From: Qipengyuania soli
GTDB taxonomy: Bacteria; Pseudomonadota; Alphaproteobacteria; Sphingomonadales; Sphingomonadaceae
Direction: 5' to 3'
NCBI RefSeq assembly: GCF_015529805.1
Contig: NZ_CP064654.1
Location: forward strand, 434,001-498,000
DNA: 64,000 nucleotides
The notes below the pieces were generated by a model that saw only the letters and a program-made list of their open reading frames with translations, was not told where the DNA came from and searched no databases. The position numbers and the translations under genes are program-made. Positions 35,065 to 44,463 of this stretch are shown one piece after another; position 1 is the stretch's first letter, and every line of letters begins with the position of its first letter.

Positions 35065-38000
35065 TCAGGCGAAATCGAAGCCGTTCACCGGGTATAGGGC
35101 GTCCCAGTTGGCATGCGGGACGTGAATTCCCACATCGGCAGCACCCGGACCGACGAGCGCCTCGTCAGAGAAGGCAAGTGCTTCCATCCCGACGCTCGCT
35201 GCAGGCTGTGCGAACTGGACCGCGGCAGCAACTGCGGTTGTCGTAGCGCCTAGCACGGTGCCGATCAGCTGCCCGTCGGCATAGATTTCGGTGTCGGCAC
35301 CCGACTGGAAGTAGGAGATCGTCCTCATGCCGATCCCGGCAATGAGGATGGTATCCGGACCGTTGCCGAAGTCTGCGATCATGTCATCATCCCCGATCTC
35401 GCTATCGGCGTGAAGGACGAAGGTATCGGGTCCAAGACCGCCGATAAGAAGGTCACTGCCCGCTCCGCCATCAAGGACGTCGGGGCCCTTGCCACCGTCG
35501 AGGATATCGTTGCCCGCGCCACCGAACAGCTCGTCTGCGCCGTTGCCGCCGAACAGCTGGTCATTACCGCCAAGGCCGAAGATGACGTCCGCACCATTGC
35601 CGCCGTCGATGCGATCGTTGCCGTCATTGCCGGACAAGTGATCCACTCCGTTACCGCCGGTAATCACCTGGATGCCGATGTTGAAACGGCCGAGGACAGG
35701 ATCGTGATCGGACACGGCCATGCCCGTGGTCGAATTGCGGTGCACGATATCGAGGATCGCCCCGTCCATCATCCCGCCGGTGGCGAAGATGTGGTCGATC
35801 TGCTGCGCATTGCCCTCGAAGATGGTCGAATAGCGCTCCTCGGCTTCCAGCAGGAACGACAGGTTGTTGAGGATGACGTCCGAACCGTCGCTGATGGTGC
35901 CACCGGCGTAGTTCAGCTGTCCGGTAAGGATCTGCAGCGGCTCCTCGAACTGGAAGTCGTTGAAGTCCCCTGCGACGACCACATTGGCGAGCGGGTCGGC
36001 TGCCAGCAAGGCATCGACATAGGCATTGACCGCCGCCGCCTGTGCCGCGCGGGTTAGAGAGCCCGCCTGGATCGGCGGTTGGTCGGCGGTGTAGCTAGTG
36101 TCCGAGCCGATCATCGAAGTGAAGTGGTTGCCGATGACCGTCACTTCCTCCCCGTTGAAGCTGAACGTTGCACCAAGCGGAGCACGCGCGAATGCTTCGT
36201 CATCGATGGTGAAGACCGACGCCGGGTCGAGATCGACAGTGTCGGCGCGATAAAGGAACGCCACGCGGATGTTGCCGCCCGGCTGACCGCCGGTCTGCCC
36301 GTCTTCGATGAAGGGATTGTCGAGGACGTAGTACTGAACTCCGGTCTCGGCATAGATCAGGTCTGCGAGCATCTGCAGGGTCAGCGCTGCACTCACCGTG
36401 CCGTCATTGGCCGAGCCGCTGTCGTCCTGCACCTCTTCGAGCACGACGATATCGGGTGCGTTCATGGCAACGCCGATGTCGAATGCAATCGCGTCGAAAC
36501 GACCGTCGGCAACGTCGGTGTCGCCATCGGCATCGTTTATGTCGAGGTTGAGGACGTTGTAGGTGGCAATCGTCAGCTGGTTTGCAGCGCCGGTCAGAAC
36601 GGAAGTTTCGCCGATGTTGGTGGTGACGAGAGCGACGCTGACTTCTTCCGTCGGCCGGATCTCGAAATTGCCGAAGGCATAGTCGACGATCCCCGTCACG
36701 CTCGACAATACGGTGCCCGGGCCCACTTGCGGAGTGTCAAAGGTCACGCCGTTGAGGGTATAGCCGCCGTCGATCTGGATACGCTCTGGATTGAAGTCGG
36801 AACCCGCGCCGGTGTCGAAATAGCCCAGATCGCCTTCACCGCCCTGGATGACCACCAGGCCGCTGTCAGCCACGCTCGTCGCGGACAGGTTACCTGCGCC
36901 ATCGCTGGCTACGGTCCACAATTCGCCGAAGTTGTTGGTGCTGTCGACTGCGACAGGGTTCTGGACCGTGACCAGCATGCCTTCGAGGCTTTCCCAGAAG
37001 TCGATGCCGTCATTGGCAGAGTCGTAGGTGCCGAGCAGGTCGTCATCGATGATTTCGGTCGGCGGCGTGATGCCGTCCGGTCCTATCAACACTGCAGTGG
37101 GCAGGCTATTGCCCGTGCTGTCGACCGTAACTGTCGGGCTGGTCAGTTCGGTGATGGTGAGGTTGCTTTCATCCCCGCCGGGCAGGAATTCCGTGACCGT
37201 GCCACTGACAGTGACGCCATCGCCCGCAACCACCGTGGGGGTGGAACCGGTGAAGACAAAGATTGCGTCCGACGTTGCGGAATTGCCGTCACCGTCCGCG
37301 TCCTGCAGGTAGAAGCCGGTCGCGGAAACGGCGGTTACGATGCCGGTCGTGGTGACTGAATTGCCCACGAAAATCGACTGGTGGCCTTCCCCCTGGATCT
37401 CGCCGATCTGGAGGTTGAGCGCCTCGTCGTTGACGATAGTGCCAGTGGCCGAACCGTCGCGGATGTCGGACCCGCCGGTCGGATTGGTGAGTTCCACGGT
37501 GAAGAACTCGCTCGGTTCGGGAAGGATGTCCCCGGTTACGCTGACGGTAATCGTCGCCGTTGTCTGACCGGCTGCGAAAGTGACCGTTCCGCTGAGCGGC
37601 CCGGACAAGTCGCTGGTGCCGGCAGATTGCGCGCCATTGCCGAGCATGACCTGGTAGTCGACCGATACGGCGCCTTCGCTGCCCCCGGTACGACGGACGG
37701 TGAACGTCATGTCCGTGGTCCCGGTGTCACCTTCGACAACACTGCTGTCGCCAATGTAGAAGCTGCCGTTGGGATTGGGGGGTATGAAATCCTGTCCGCC
37801 ATTGGGCGCACCGAAACTGTCGCCGACGGGGCCGGTCCAGCTGAAGTCTTCGTAGCTCGAGCCCGCACCCACCAGCTGGATGGAAAGCCCTGCCGGACCG
37901 CCGGTTTCTTCGACGCCGACGTCAATGCTGGTCATGCCCGCCGCCGGACCGGAAGTTGCCAGCATCGTGCCTTCATAGGAAAGGAACTGGATGACGTTGC

Positions 38001-39282
38001 CGCCCGCATCGACCAGTGCGAAACCGTCGGGCGCGCCGTTCTGGATATTGGTCGCATCGACCGATACCGTGCCGAAGCCATCGTCCTGATCGGCGATGAC
38101 GCCACTCAAAGCGATGGTCTGGTAAGGCACCCCGCCGTTACCGTTGTAGAGCACGATGCTCCAGCCGGTCAGGTCGGTTCCCGCTGCACCGGCAATCTCG
38201 ATCCGTTCGCCCACGTCGGCGCCGGAGTTGTCATAGTGGAACTCGTTGAAGAACACATTCGCGGCTGCGGGCGGCGGAGGCGGAGGCGGAGGTGGCGGGG
38301 GAGGAGCATCGCCGAAGGTCTGCCCGGTATTGATGGAGCCGCGCGTTTCGGCTGCGGGTCCGGACCAGGTGAAGTCAACCGGAGCGGTTCCGTTGCCCGT
38401 AAGTTGCAGTGAATATCCGACCGGCGTTACCCCGTCCTCGGCAATGCCGATGTCGGTACTGGTCATCCCGGCTGCAGGACCGTCGATAGCGACGAATTCG
38501 CCTTCATAGCTGAGGAACTGGAGCACCGTGCCATCGGGAGCCACGAGCGCAATGGCATCGGGCGCACCGTTCTGGAGGCCGTTCGCAGGCAGGTTGAACG
38601 CGACCGCGCCGTACCCATTGCCCTCGTCGTCGACCGTGCCCGTCAGGGAGATGGTGTTGTAAACCATACCGTTGCCGCCGTTGTAGAGCACCAGCGAGTA
38701 ATTGGTCAGGTCGAGCCCTGCCGTGCCTGCCACTTCGATGAACTCGCCGGTATCGGCACCAGCGTTGTCGTAATGGAATTCGTTGATGAACAGCACGTCC
38801 TCGACGATTTCCTGACCGGTGTTGGCAGCCCCCGAAGTGTTCGCCTGGGCGGCAGACCAGGTGAAGTCGCCGTAAGTCGATCCGCTGCCGGTGAGCTGGA
38901 GCGAATGTCCGGCAGGGACGCCGCTGAGTTCGGCGACGCCGATGTCGGTGCTGGTCAATCCGTCGGCAGCGCCGCCGATGGCAGTAAAGCTGCCCTCGTA
39001 GCTCAGGAACATGACTACCGAGCCGCCCGCGTCGACCAGGGCGATGCCATCGGGTGCACCGTTCTGAAGGCCGGTAGCAGCCACCGAAACGAAAGTGTCG
39101 GATCCACTCAACGCGATCGTGCCATACGGCGCACCGTTCGAACCGTTGTAGAGAACGACCGTCCAGCCGGTCAGGTCGGCACCGTCGAGGTTGGCGATTT
39201 CAATGAACTCGCCCGTATCCGCCCCGTCGTTGTCGTAGTGGAATTCGTTGATGAAGATGCGCGATGCCGGATTGGCGACCAT
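35065..39282 (-). CDS. Large secreted ExeM/NucH-type endonuclease with lamin-tail, Calx-beta and RTX repeats
   Basis: This is a 1405-residue mosaic protein. Three lamin-tail-like domains (each starting FINEFHYDN or FFNEFHYDN) cover about residues 6-155, 165-315 and 342-490, with a run of 12 prolines near 327-338. A Calx-beta domain lies near 503-615 and an OB-like nuclease domain from about 622. The endonuclease/exonuclease/phosphatase domain spans about 904-1200 (IATYNVLNLD, VVVAGDFNDF, SDHDPVLGRF). RTX repeats GGxGxDxLxGG occupy 1207-1287, then a C-terminal 120 residues. There is no N-terminal signal peptide, so type I secretion via the C-terminus is expected. It probably degrades extracellular DNA. 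Confidence 0.85.
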   Translation of the reverse strand: MVANPASRIFINEFHYDNDGADTGEFIEIANLDGADLTGWTVVLYNGSNGAPYGTIALSGSDTFVSVAATGLQNGAPDGIALVDAGGSVVMFLSYEGSFTAIGGAADGLTSTDIGVAELSGVPAGHSLQLTGSGSTYGDFTWSAAQANTSGAANTGQEIVEDVLFINEFHYDNAGADTGEFIEVAGTAGLDLTNYSLVLYNGGNGMVYNTISLTGTVDDEGNGYGAVAFNLPANGLQNGAPDAIALVAPDGTVLQFLSYEGEFVAIDGPAAGMTSTDIGIAEDGVTPVGYSLQLTGNGTAPVDFTWSGPAAETRGSINTGQTFGDAPPPPPPPPPPPPAAANVFFNEFHYDNSGADVGERIEIAGAAGTDLTGWSIVLYNGNGGVPYQTIALSGVIADQDDGFGTVSVDATNIQNGAPDGFALVDAGGNVIQFLSYEGTMLATSGPAAGMTSIDVGVEETGGPAGLSIQLVGAGSSYEDFSWTGPVGDSFGAPNGGQDFIPPNPNGSFYIGDSSVVEGDTGTTDMTFTVRRTGGSEGAVSVDYQVMLGNGAQSAGTSDLSGPLSGTVTFAAGQTTATITVSVTGDILPEPSEFFTVELTNPTGGSDIRDGSATGTIVNDEALNLQIGEIQGEGHQSIFVGNSVTTTGIVTAVSATGFYLQDADGDGNSATSDAIFVFTGSTPTVVAGDGVTVSGTVTEFLPGGDESNLTITELTSPTVTVDSTGNSLPTAVLIGPDGITPPTEIIDDDLLGTYDSANDGIDFWESLEGMLVTVQNPVAVDSTNNFGELWTVASDGAGNLSATSVADSGLVVIQGGEGDLGYFDTGAGSDFNPERIQIDGGYTLNGVTFDTPQVGPGTVLSSVTGIVDYAFGNFEIRPTEEVSVALVTTNIGETSVLTGAANQLTIATYNVLNLDINDADGDTDVADGRFDAIAFDIGVAMNAPDIVVLEEVQDDSGSANDGTVSAALTLQMLADLIYAETGVQYYVLDNPFIEDGQTGGQPGGNIRVAFLYRADTVDLDPASVFTIDDEAFARAPLGATFSFNGEEVTVIGNHFTSMIGSDTSYTADQPPIQAGSLTRAAQAAAVNAYVDALLAADPLANVVVAGDFNDFQFEEPLQILTGQLNYAGGTISDGSDVILNNLSFLLEAEERYSTIFEGNAQQIDHIFATGGMMDGAILDIVHRNSTTGMAVSDHDPVLGRFNIGIQVITGGNGVDHLSGNDGNDRIDGGNGADVIFGLGGNDQLFGGNGADELFGGAGNDILDGGKGPDVLDGGAGSDLLIGGLGPDTFVLHADSEIGDDDMIADFGNGPDTILIAGIGMRTISYFQSGADTEIYADGQLIGTVLGATTTAVAAAVQFAQPAASVGMEALAFSDEALVGPGAADVGIHVPHANWDALYPVNGFDFA

Positions 39283-39389
39283 ACCTGACCCCTTAACCTG
39301 AATGCCGTGACAGAACCGCTCGCCGTAGCCGCGATTCGAATGGGGGCTGTGCTAGGTCAGGTCCGCGTCAGTTCGGTTACCCCCGAGTT

Positions 39390-39413
39390 AAAATCCTGTG
39401 GACAGGGGATTTT
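39390..39413 (-). terminator. Possible terminator of the acid-CoA ligase gene
   Basis: AAAATCC pairs with GGATTTT around a 10-base loop, which itself can form an alternative inner stem (CCTGT/ACAGG). Because the arms carry A and T runs the hairpin could act on either strand; it lies 25 bases past the ligase stop and before the nuclease gene. The rest of the 155-base gap shows no clear element and must contain the nuclease promoter. Confidence 0.4.
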
Positions 39414-39437
39414 GTCTCAAATCGGGACTCTGTCGGA

Positions 39438-41276
39438 TCAGGGAATTTCTTCCAACAGTGCGCGTTTCTCGCCCGAGTAGATCGCCCGTACATCGGCGTC
39501 CCTGCGCGCCAGCGAGGTCGCCTGGTTCACATATCCCTTGTCGGTGATTTCGCCCGCATCGAGCGAAGGGGGATCGGTCAGCAGCAACATCTTTCCGATC
39601 CGGCGCGAGCTTCCGCCCGCTGTCCGGTTGAACTCCGCGAGCTTGGCCGCGATGTCCCTTGCCAGGATGGCGAGGCCCGCGCTCCCGTTCTTGGCGGTAT
39701 ATTTCTGGACCGCAGCGGGGCTGGGCCATGCAAGAACGCCTATGAACTCGCGGTCCTGGCCGGTGATCACGCAATCTTGGATCAACGGGCTGCAGGCGGT
39801 GACGACTTCGGGCCTCAGGGTCCCGACGGAAACCCACGTGCCGGTCGACAGCTTGAAGTCCTCTGTCACGCGTCCGTCGAAGACGAGGCCTTGCAGCGGA
39901 TCGTCCTCGTCGAGGAAACGCGCGGCATCGCCGAGCTTGTAGAAGCCCTCTTCATCGAAAGCCTCCGCATTCTTGGCCGGATCGTCCTTGTAGCCGCTGG
40001 TTACCGAAGAGCCCTTGACCCGCACTTCCATCTTCTGGCCGTTGGGGACCAGCTTCAGGGTCACGCCGGGCATGGGCAGGCCGATCAGCCCGACGCGGTC
40101 GATCTCCCAGTGGACCATGGTGATGCCCTGCGTTTCAGTGGCACCGTACATGGTGGTGATCGGGATGCGCTTGCCCGTCTCGGCAATGGCGAGTGCCTGG
40201 ATGCGGGCGTAGAGATCGTCCGACAGCGTGGCGCCGCCGTACCCGAGCGAAATGACCCGCGCGAAGAACGAGGACCTGAGCTTCTCGTCCTGCTCCATCG
40301 CGTCGGCCAGCATGGCGAAGGCGACCGGGGCAGAACCGAAGCCCGTCGGCGATACCTCGTAGAGGTTGCGGATGGTAGTCTCGAACATGCCGGGAATGGG
40401 CTTGCCCTCATCGAGATAGAGTGTGCCGCCCGACCAGGTGACGCCGTTGAAGGAGATGTTCCCCGCGCTGATATGGCTCCACGGCATCCATTCGAGGATC
40501 ACCGGCGGTTCGCGGCTGTCGCGTGGCTGTTCGGCAAGCCCCTCCTGCCCGGCGATGACAGTGGACATCATGTCATGCGTCTGGGGGACGCATTTGGGCA
40601 TGCCGGTCGAGCCGGAGGTGAAGAGATACTTGCCCACCGTATCGGCCGTGATCGCCTCGCGCCGTTTCTCGACGGCAGGGGTGGGGACCTGCCGGCAAAG
40701 CTCCACGAAATCGACCGCACCTTCGGGTGAGCCGTCGCAAGTAATGACGGTAAGTCCGGGCAATTCCTCGCGCAGGCGGGCGAGCGCGGCAGCATGCAGG
40801 GCGCCTTCCTTCGCGAACACCGCCTTGGCGCCGATCTTGCGGAAACAGTGCAGCAACTTGGCATGGTCCTGCGACATCAGCGAATAGGCCGCGCTGACCG
40901 GGGCAATCGGGACGCCCGCAGTATAGCAGCCGAGCATCAGCAGCGCGTGCTCCAGCGAATTGCCGGAAATGACCATGACCGGATCATCCTGGCCGTGCCC
41001 GTGATCGATCAGCCATTGCGCGATCGAATCCGCTGCAGCGCGCGCCTCGCCCCAGGTCACGCCGCGCCAAGGGCCATGTCCGGGTTGGCGCTGGAGAATG
41101 AAGGACCGATCGGGATGCGCTTCGCTCCGGTCCCGGAAGATTTCCGCAAGGTTCGCCGGCACCTGTGCTGGCGGATGCGAGCTGCTGATGAGCACAGTCC
41201 CGTCCTCGCGCTTCTCCACCACAGCTGCAGGCGGCTTTTGCGGAAGGCGGGTGAACGGTGGAGGGCTGCTTGCCAT
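39438..41276 (-). CDS. AMP-forming acid-CoA ligase, feruloyl-CoA synthase-like
   Basis: This 612-residue member of the ANL superfamily activates a carboxylic acid to its CoA thioester. The ATP motif YLFTSGSTGMPKCV is near residue 230, the core motif TTMYGATETQG near 375, and the ribose-binding GLVFDGRVTEDFK near 465. The length and the TGTWVSVGTLRPEV segment are typical of the feruloyl-CoA synthase group, but the substrate (aromatic or fatty) is not determined. ATG at 41276 (MASSPPPF) was taken over an ATG 40 codons upstream. It is divergent from a TetR regulator and near acyl-CoA dehydrogenases. Confidence 0.87.
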   Translation of the reverse strand: MASSPPPFTRLPQKPPAAVVEKREDGTVLISSSHPPAQVPANLAEIFRDRSEAHPDRSFILQRQPGHGPWRGVTWGEARAAADSIAQWLIDHGHGQDDPVMVISGNSLEHALLMLGCYTAGVPIAPVSAAYSLMSQDHAKLLHCFRKIGAKAVFAKEGALHAAALARLREELPGLTVITCDGSPEGAVDFVELCRQVPTPAVEKRREAITADTVGKYLFTSGSTGMPKCVPQTHDMMSTVIAGQEGLAEQPRDSREPPVILEWMPWSHISAGNISFNGVTWSGGTLYLDEGKPIPGMFETTIRNLYEVSPTGFGSAPVAFAMLADAMEQDEKLRSSFFARVISLGYGGATLSDDLYARIQALAIAETGKRIPITTMYGATETQGITMVHWEIDRVGLIGLPMPGVTLKLVPNGQKMEVRVKGSSVTSGYKDDPAKNAEAFDEEGFYKLGDAARFLDEDDPLQGLVFDGRVTEDFKLSTGTWVSVGTLRPEVVTACSPLIQDCVITGQDREFIGVLAWPSPAAVQKYTAKNGSAGLAILARDIAAKLAEFNRTAGGSSRRIGKMLLLTDPPSLDAGEITDKGYVNQATSLARRDADVRAIYSGEKRALLEEIP

Positions 41277-41363
41277 ATCAGGGTCTCTCCCGGCGCTGAC
41301 CAAGGAATCGTCGATGCCAAGCGGTATCCCATTTCCACAGCTGATGCGAACGCTGGAGTTCCT

Positions 41364-41383
41364 GTCCCGGCAGCAAACGGGAC
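41364..41383. promoter_or_regulatory. Weak inverted repeat between ligase and tetR
   Basis: GTCCCG (41364-41369) and CGGGAC (41378-41383) are separated by 8 bases in the 149-base divergent region. Short GC-rich arms are common by chance in this genome. The site differs from the TTATCA-N4-TGATAA element found nearby. Confidence 0.2.
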
Positions 41384-41425
41384 CGCGCAATTGCAATGCG
41401 TCCTCTGCACGGGCATTGGAGGGCG

Positions 41426-42067
41426 ATGGGGAAAAGGACCGCCAGCTCAGTCGCGCGCAGCCAGGGCAAAGCCAGCATCCGCGACTCCCTTCTCGAAGCG
41501 GCCAGCGCCTTGATGCGCGAGCAGGACACGGTCGAGATCGGAATTCTCGACATCGCCTCGCGGGCCGAGGTCAATCACGGGATGATCCGGTACTATTTCG
41601 GCAGCAAGGAAGGGATGATGCTCGCCCTGCTGGACCGCGACGTCCAGATGCGCATCCGCCAGCTCGCCGCTCTGTTCCGCCTCGACGTGACGCCGACCGA
41701 GCGCATGCGCATCCACCTCGAGGGCATTCTCGATACTTATTACCAGATCCCCTACCTCAACCGCCTGATCCACGCGATGGTCCGCGATGCCTCGCCCGAG
41801 CGGGTGCATCATATTGCCGAGGAACTGCTCAAGCCCATCGCGCGGGCGCAGCACCGGATCATCGAAGCGGGGATCGAGAGCGGGGAATTCCGCAAGGTCG
41901 ATCCCAAGCTGTTCTATTTCAACACGATCGGTTCGGCGGACGGACTCTACGCCAACCGGTTCACCCTGTCGGCGGTGTTCGGCGGGATTCCCGCAGCCGA
42001 TGATGCGCTGCACGAACGGTACAAGAAGCAGACGGTGGAAACGCTGATGGCCGGTCTGCTGGCGTAG
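41426..42067 (+). CDS. TetR-family transcriptional regulator
   Basis: This is a 213-residue repressor-type protein. The DNA-binding helix-turn-helix is at residues 36-62 (IGILDIASRAEVNHGMIR then YYFGSKEGM). The C-terminal ligand domain includes YLNRLIHAMVRDAS. A GGAGGG ribosome site supports ATG at 41426; an upstream ATG 10 codons earlier has none. It is divergent from the acid-CoA ligase and directly upstream of an acyl-CoA dehydrogenase. An acyl-CoA or aromatic-CoA ligand is inferred from the context. Confidence 0.88.
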   Translation: MGKRTASSVARSQGKASIRDSLLEAASALMREQDTVEIGILDIASRAEVNHGMIRYYFGSKEGMMLALLDRDVQMRIRQLAALFRLDVTPTERMRIHLEGILDTYYQIPYLNRLIHAMVRDASPERVHHIAEELLKPIARAQHRIIEAGIESGEFRKVDPKLFYFNTIGSADGLYANRFTLSAVFGGIPAADDALHERYKKQTVETLMAGLLA

Positions 42068-42083
42068 TTATCAGGCTTGATAA
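42068..42083. promoter_or_regulatory. Palindromic operator candidate 1 (TTATCA-N4-TGATAA)
   Basis: TTATCA at 42068-42073 and TGATAA at 42078-42083 form a 16-base palindrome. It starts with the base after the tetR stop codon and lies 28 bases before the acyl-CoA dehydrogenase start. A matching site is found 2.4 kb downstream. Length and symmetry fit a TetR dimer. Confidence 0.6.
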
Positions 42084-42111
42084 TCGACGCCACGGATGCA
42101 TAAGGGCATCT

Positions 42112-43206
42112 ATGGATCTGCAACTCGACGACCAGCAGAAGCTGCTCCAGCAATCGCTCGCCCGCTTCCTCGAAAAGCGGCTGCCGTTCGACGTCCGCCA
42201 GCGGCAGCGCAGCGCGTCGGACTTCCTCGAATTCTGGCGCGCACTCGATAGCGAACTGGGCGTGGGTGCAGCGGGTATCGGTGAGGATCTCGGAGGTTTT
42301 GGCGGCGGACGCGAGGCAGAGATGATCGTCGCGACCGCACTGGGCAGTGCGCTGGCCGTGACGCCCTATGTGGCATCGAATGTCCTGTCGTCGACGCTGC
42401 TCTCGGCAGTGGGCCAGAACGAGCTTGCTGGTGCGATCGGTTCGGGCAACGCGATCGTCACGACAGCCGTGGAGGAAGCCCAGACGCGTGGCGACGTGGC
42501 CCTGATCGAAGCGCGGGCAGAGCCGGTAGAGAAGGGCTGGCGATTGACCGGCAAGAAGCTGGCAGTCGACTTCGCATCGGTGGCAGACGTGGTGCTGGTG
42601 CCTGCGCGTCTTGCCGACGGCAATCTGGCTCTCTTCGCTTCCACACCCGCCGAGCTCGGCGCGGCACTGAAGCCTTACCATCTCGTCGACGGGACTCCGG
42701 CCGCCGACATCCTTCTCGATGGCCTGGTCCTGCCCGGGAGTGCCTGCCTCGCGAAAGGTGAAGCGGTCCTGGCGGCGCTGAGCCTCGCAGTCGATGCCGC
42801 CATTGCCGCATACTGCGGGGAAGCGGCAGGGATCGCCTCGGTCATGGTCGAGGACACTGTCGCCTACACCAAGGAGCGACAGCAGTTCGGCGTCGCTATC
42901 GCCTCTTTCCAGGCGCTGCAGCACCGCATGGTCGACATGTGGGCCAAGGCTCGCGAGATCGAGGCAGCTTCATTGCTCGCGACGCTCAAATCGGATCGTC
43001 CGGACGCCGTCTCCGCTGCCAAGGCCACGGTTTCGGACGGGCTTCGGCTGATCGGGCAGGAGGCGGTGCAATTGCACGGCGCGATGGGGCTGACGGAGGA
43101 ATTGCGCGTCGGCCACTACTTCAAGCGCGCAACCGTTCTCGAACATCGCCTCGGCAGCGCGGCCGACCACGTCGAACGCTATCGGGCGCTACGGTCCCAC
43201 GCCTAG
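42112..43206 (+). CDS. Acyl-CoA dehydrogenase family protein (C-type, small)
   Basis: This FAD flavoprotein of 364 residues lies on an acyl-CoA degradation path. The N-terminal helical domain (LDDQQKLLQQSLARFLEKRL) and GEDLGGFGGG are family-like. The C-terminal four-helix domain has YTKERQQFGVAIASFQALQHRMVDM and QLHGAMGLTEELRVGHYFKR in shorter recognised blocks. The protein is shorter than typical dehydrogenases and the catalytic base is not obvious, as in subunits of two-part steroid-type dehydrogenases. It converges with the larger dehydrogenase gene with a 6-base gap, so the two may form a heteromer. Confidence 0.87.
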   Translation: MDLQLDDQQKLLQQSLARFLEKRLPFDVRQRQRSASDFLEFWRALDSELGVGAAGIGEDLGGFGGGREAEMIVATALGSALAVTPYVASNVLSSTLLSAVGQNELAGAIGSGNAIVTTAVEEAQTRGDVALIEARAEPVEKGWRLTGKKLAVDFASVADVVLVPARLADGNLALFASTPAELGAALKPYHLVDGTPAADILLDGLVLPGSACLAKGEAVLAALSLAVDAAIAAYCGEAAGIASVMVEDTVAYTKERQQFGVAIASFQALQHRMVDMWAKAREIEAASLLATLKSDRPDAVSAAKATVSDGLRLIGQEAVQLHGAMGLTEELRVGHYFKRATVLEHRLGSAADHVERYRALRSHA

Positions 43207-43212
43207 GGCAGG

Positions 43213-44442
43213 CTACAGGCCGAGGACGTGCCGCGCGAGGATATTGCGCTGGATCTCGTTCGAACCGGCGTAGATCGAACCCGCCCTTTCGTTGAGATAC
43301 TTGAGCGGCGCGATCGCCTGCCACTTCTCGCCCGAAACATACCCGTCTTCGGGTGCCTCGTATTCAGGGACATCGGCGCCCGGACGGGCTGCGTGCGGCT
43401 GGAACACCGTCCCGCTCGTCCCCGCAGCCTCCAGCGCCAGTTCGGTCAGGTGCTGCGCCAGTTCGGTGCCCATGATCTTCATCAGCGAGGACATTGCGCC
43501 GACGCTTTCTCCGCGCCCGGCTGAAGAAAGCAGCTTCAGTTCGAGCACCTCGAGCACGTCAATGCGGATCATCGCGCGGGCGAGGCGGTGCGCGAAGTCG
43601 CCGTGTTCGAGCAGGCTCTTGCCGCCCACGCGCACCTTCGCGGCGCGCGCCTCGATATTGCGGGCGCGAATCTTCAGGCCTGCCGAATAGGCCGAGCCGC
43701 CGCGCTCGAACTCGAGCAGGAACTTGGCGACCTGCCAGCCCCGGTCCACTTCGCCGATGACGTTCGCGCGCGAGACGCGGACATCATCGAAGAACACCTG
43801 GTTCTGCACGGTCTCGCCCGACAGCATGACGATCGGCCTGACGCTCACGCCGCCCTGATCCATGGGCACGAGGATGAAGGTGATGCCTTCCTGCTTGCGG
43901 CCTTCCGCGTGCGTCCTGACGAGGCAGAAGATCCAGTTTGCCTCCTGCGCATGCGTGGTCCAGATTTTCGATCCGTTGAGGATGAAATCGTCGCCATCGG
44001 GAACCGCGCTCATCTGCAGGGCGGCAAGGTCGGAGCCCGCATTGGGTTCCGAATAGCCCTGGCAGAAGAAAACCTCCCCGGTCAGGATCCGCGGCAGGAA
44101 GAAGGCCTTCTGCTCGGGCGTCCCGAATGCGGCGATGACATGGGCAACCATGTGGATGCCCATCGGCGAGAGCGAGGGTGCGGATGCCTTCGCCTTCTCG
44201 TTGGCGAAGAGATAATGCTGGGCGACGGTCCAGTCCTTGCCGCCATGTTCTTCCGGCCAGTGCGGGGCGGCAAGACCTGCTGCATGCAGCTTCAGCTGCC
44301 ACGCCATCGACGCATCGTGATCGGGATAAACGCTGGTCGCGTGCATACCGGCATCGCGGATGTCATCGGTCAGTTCGCGGGCACAGAATTCCGCGATCTC
44401 GGCGGCGAACGCCTTTTCGTCAGGAGACCAGTCGAGGTTCAT
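43213..44442 (-). CDS. Acyl-CoA dehydrogenase family protein (large)
   Basis: This is a 409-residue FAD enzyme. Recognised blocks are FCQGYSEPNAGSDLAAL for the flavin and acyl-CoA contacts, LNGSKIWTTHAQEANW in the beta domain, and the C-terminal AGSIYAGSNEIQRNILARHVLGL as shorter family strings. The length is typical of the family, and similar enzymes work with a small partner subunit in sterol side-chain oxidation. A TTATCA-N4-TGATAA element stands 22 bases upstream of its start, shared with the oxygenase gene on the other side. Confidence 0.91.
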   Translation of the reverse strand: MNLDWSPDEKAFAAEIAEFCARELTDDIRDAGMHATSVYPDHDASMAWQLKLHAAGLAAPHWPEEHGGKDWTVAQHYLFANEKAKASAPSLSPMGIHMVAHVIAAFGTPEQKAFFLPRILTGEVFFCQGYSEPNAGSDLAALQMSAVPDGDDFILNGSKIWTTHAQEANWIFCLVRTHAEGRKQEGITFILVPMDQGGVSVRPIVMLSGETVQNQVFFDDVRVSRANVIGEVDRGWQVAKFLLEFERGGSAYSAGLKIRARNIEARAAKVRVGGKSLLEHGDFAHRLARAMIRIDVLEVLELKLLSSAGRGESVGAMSSLMKIMGTELAQHLTELALEAAGTSGTVFQPHAARPGADVPEYEAPEDGYVSGEKWQAIAPLKYLNERAGSIYAGSNEIQRNILARHVLGL

Positions 44443-44463
44443 GCCATATCCGTTTGCCGTAGA

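Noticed and set aside
35420-35660. Tandem GGTGGCAACGG-like repeats that might be a CRISPR-like array
   Set aside because: They are the coding repeats for the RTX nonapeptides of the nuclease, without regular spacers.
41364-41383. GTCCCG-N8-CGGGAC as the main TetR operator
   Set aside because: Arms are short and GC-rich, hence common by chance; the AT-rich palindromes at 42068 and 44464 are far better candidates.
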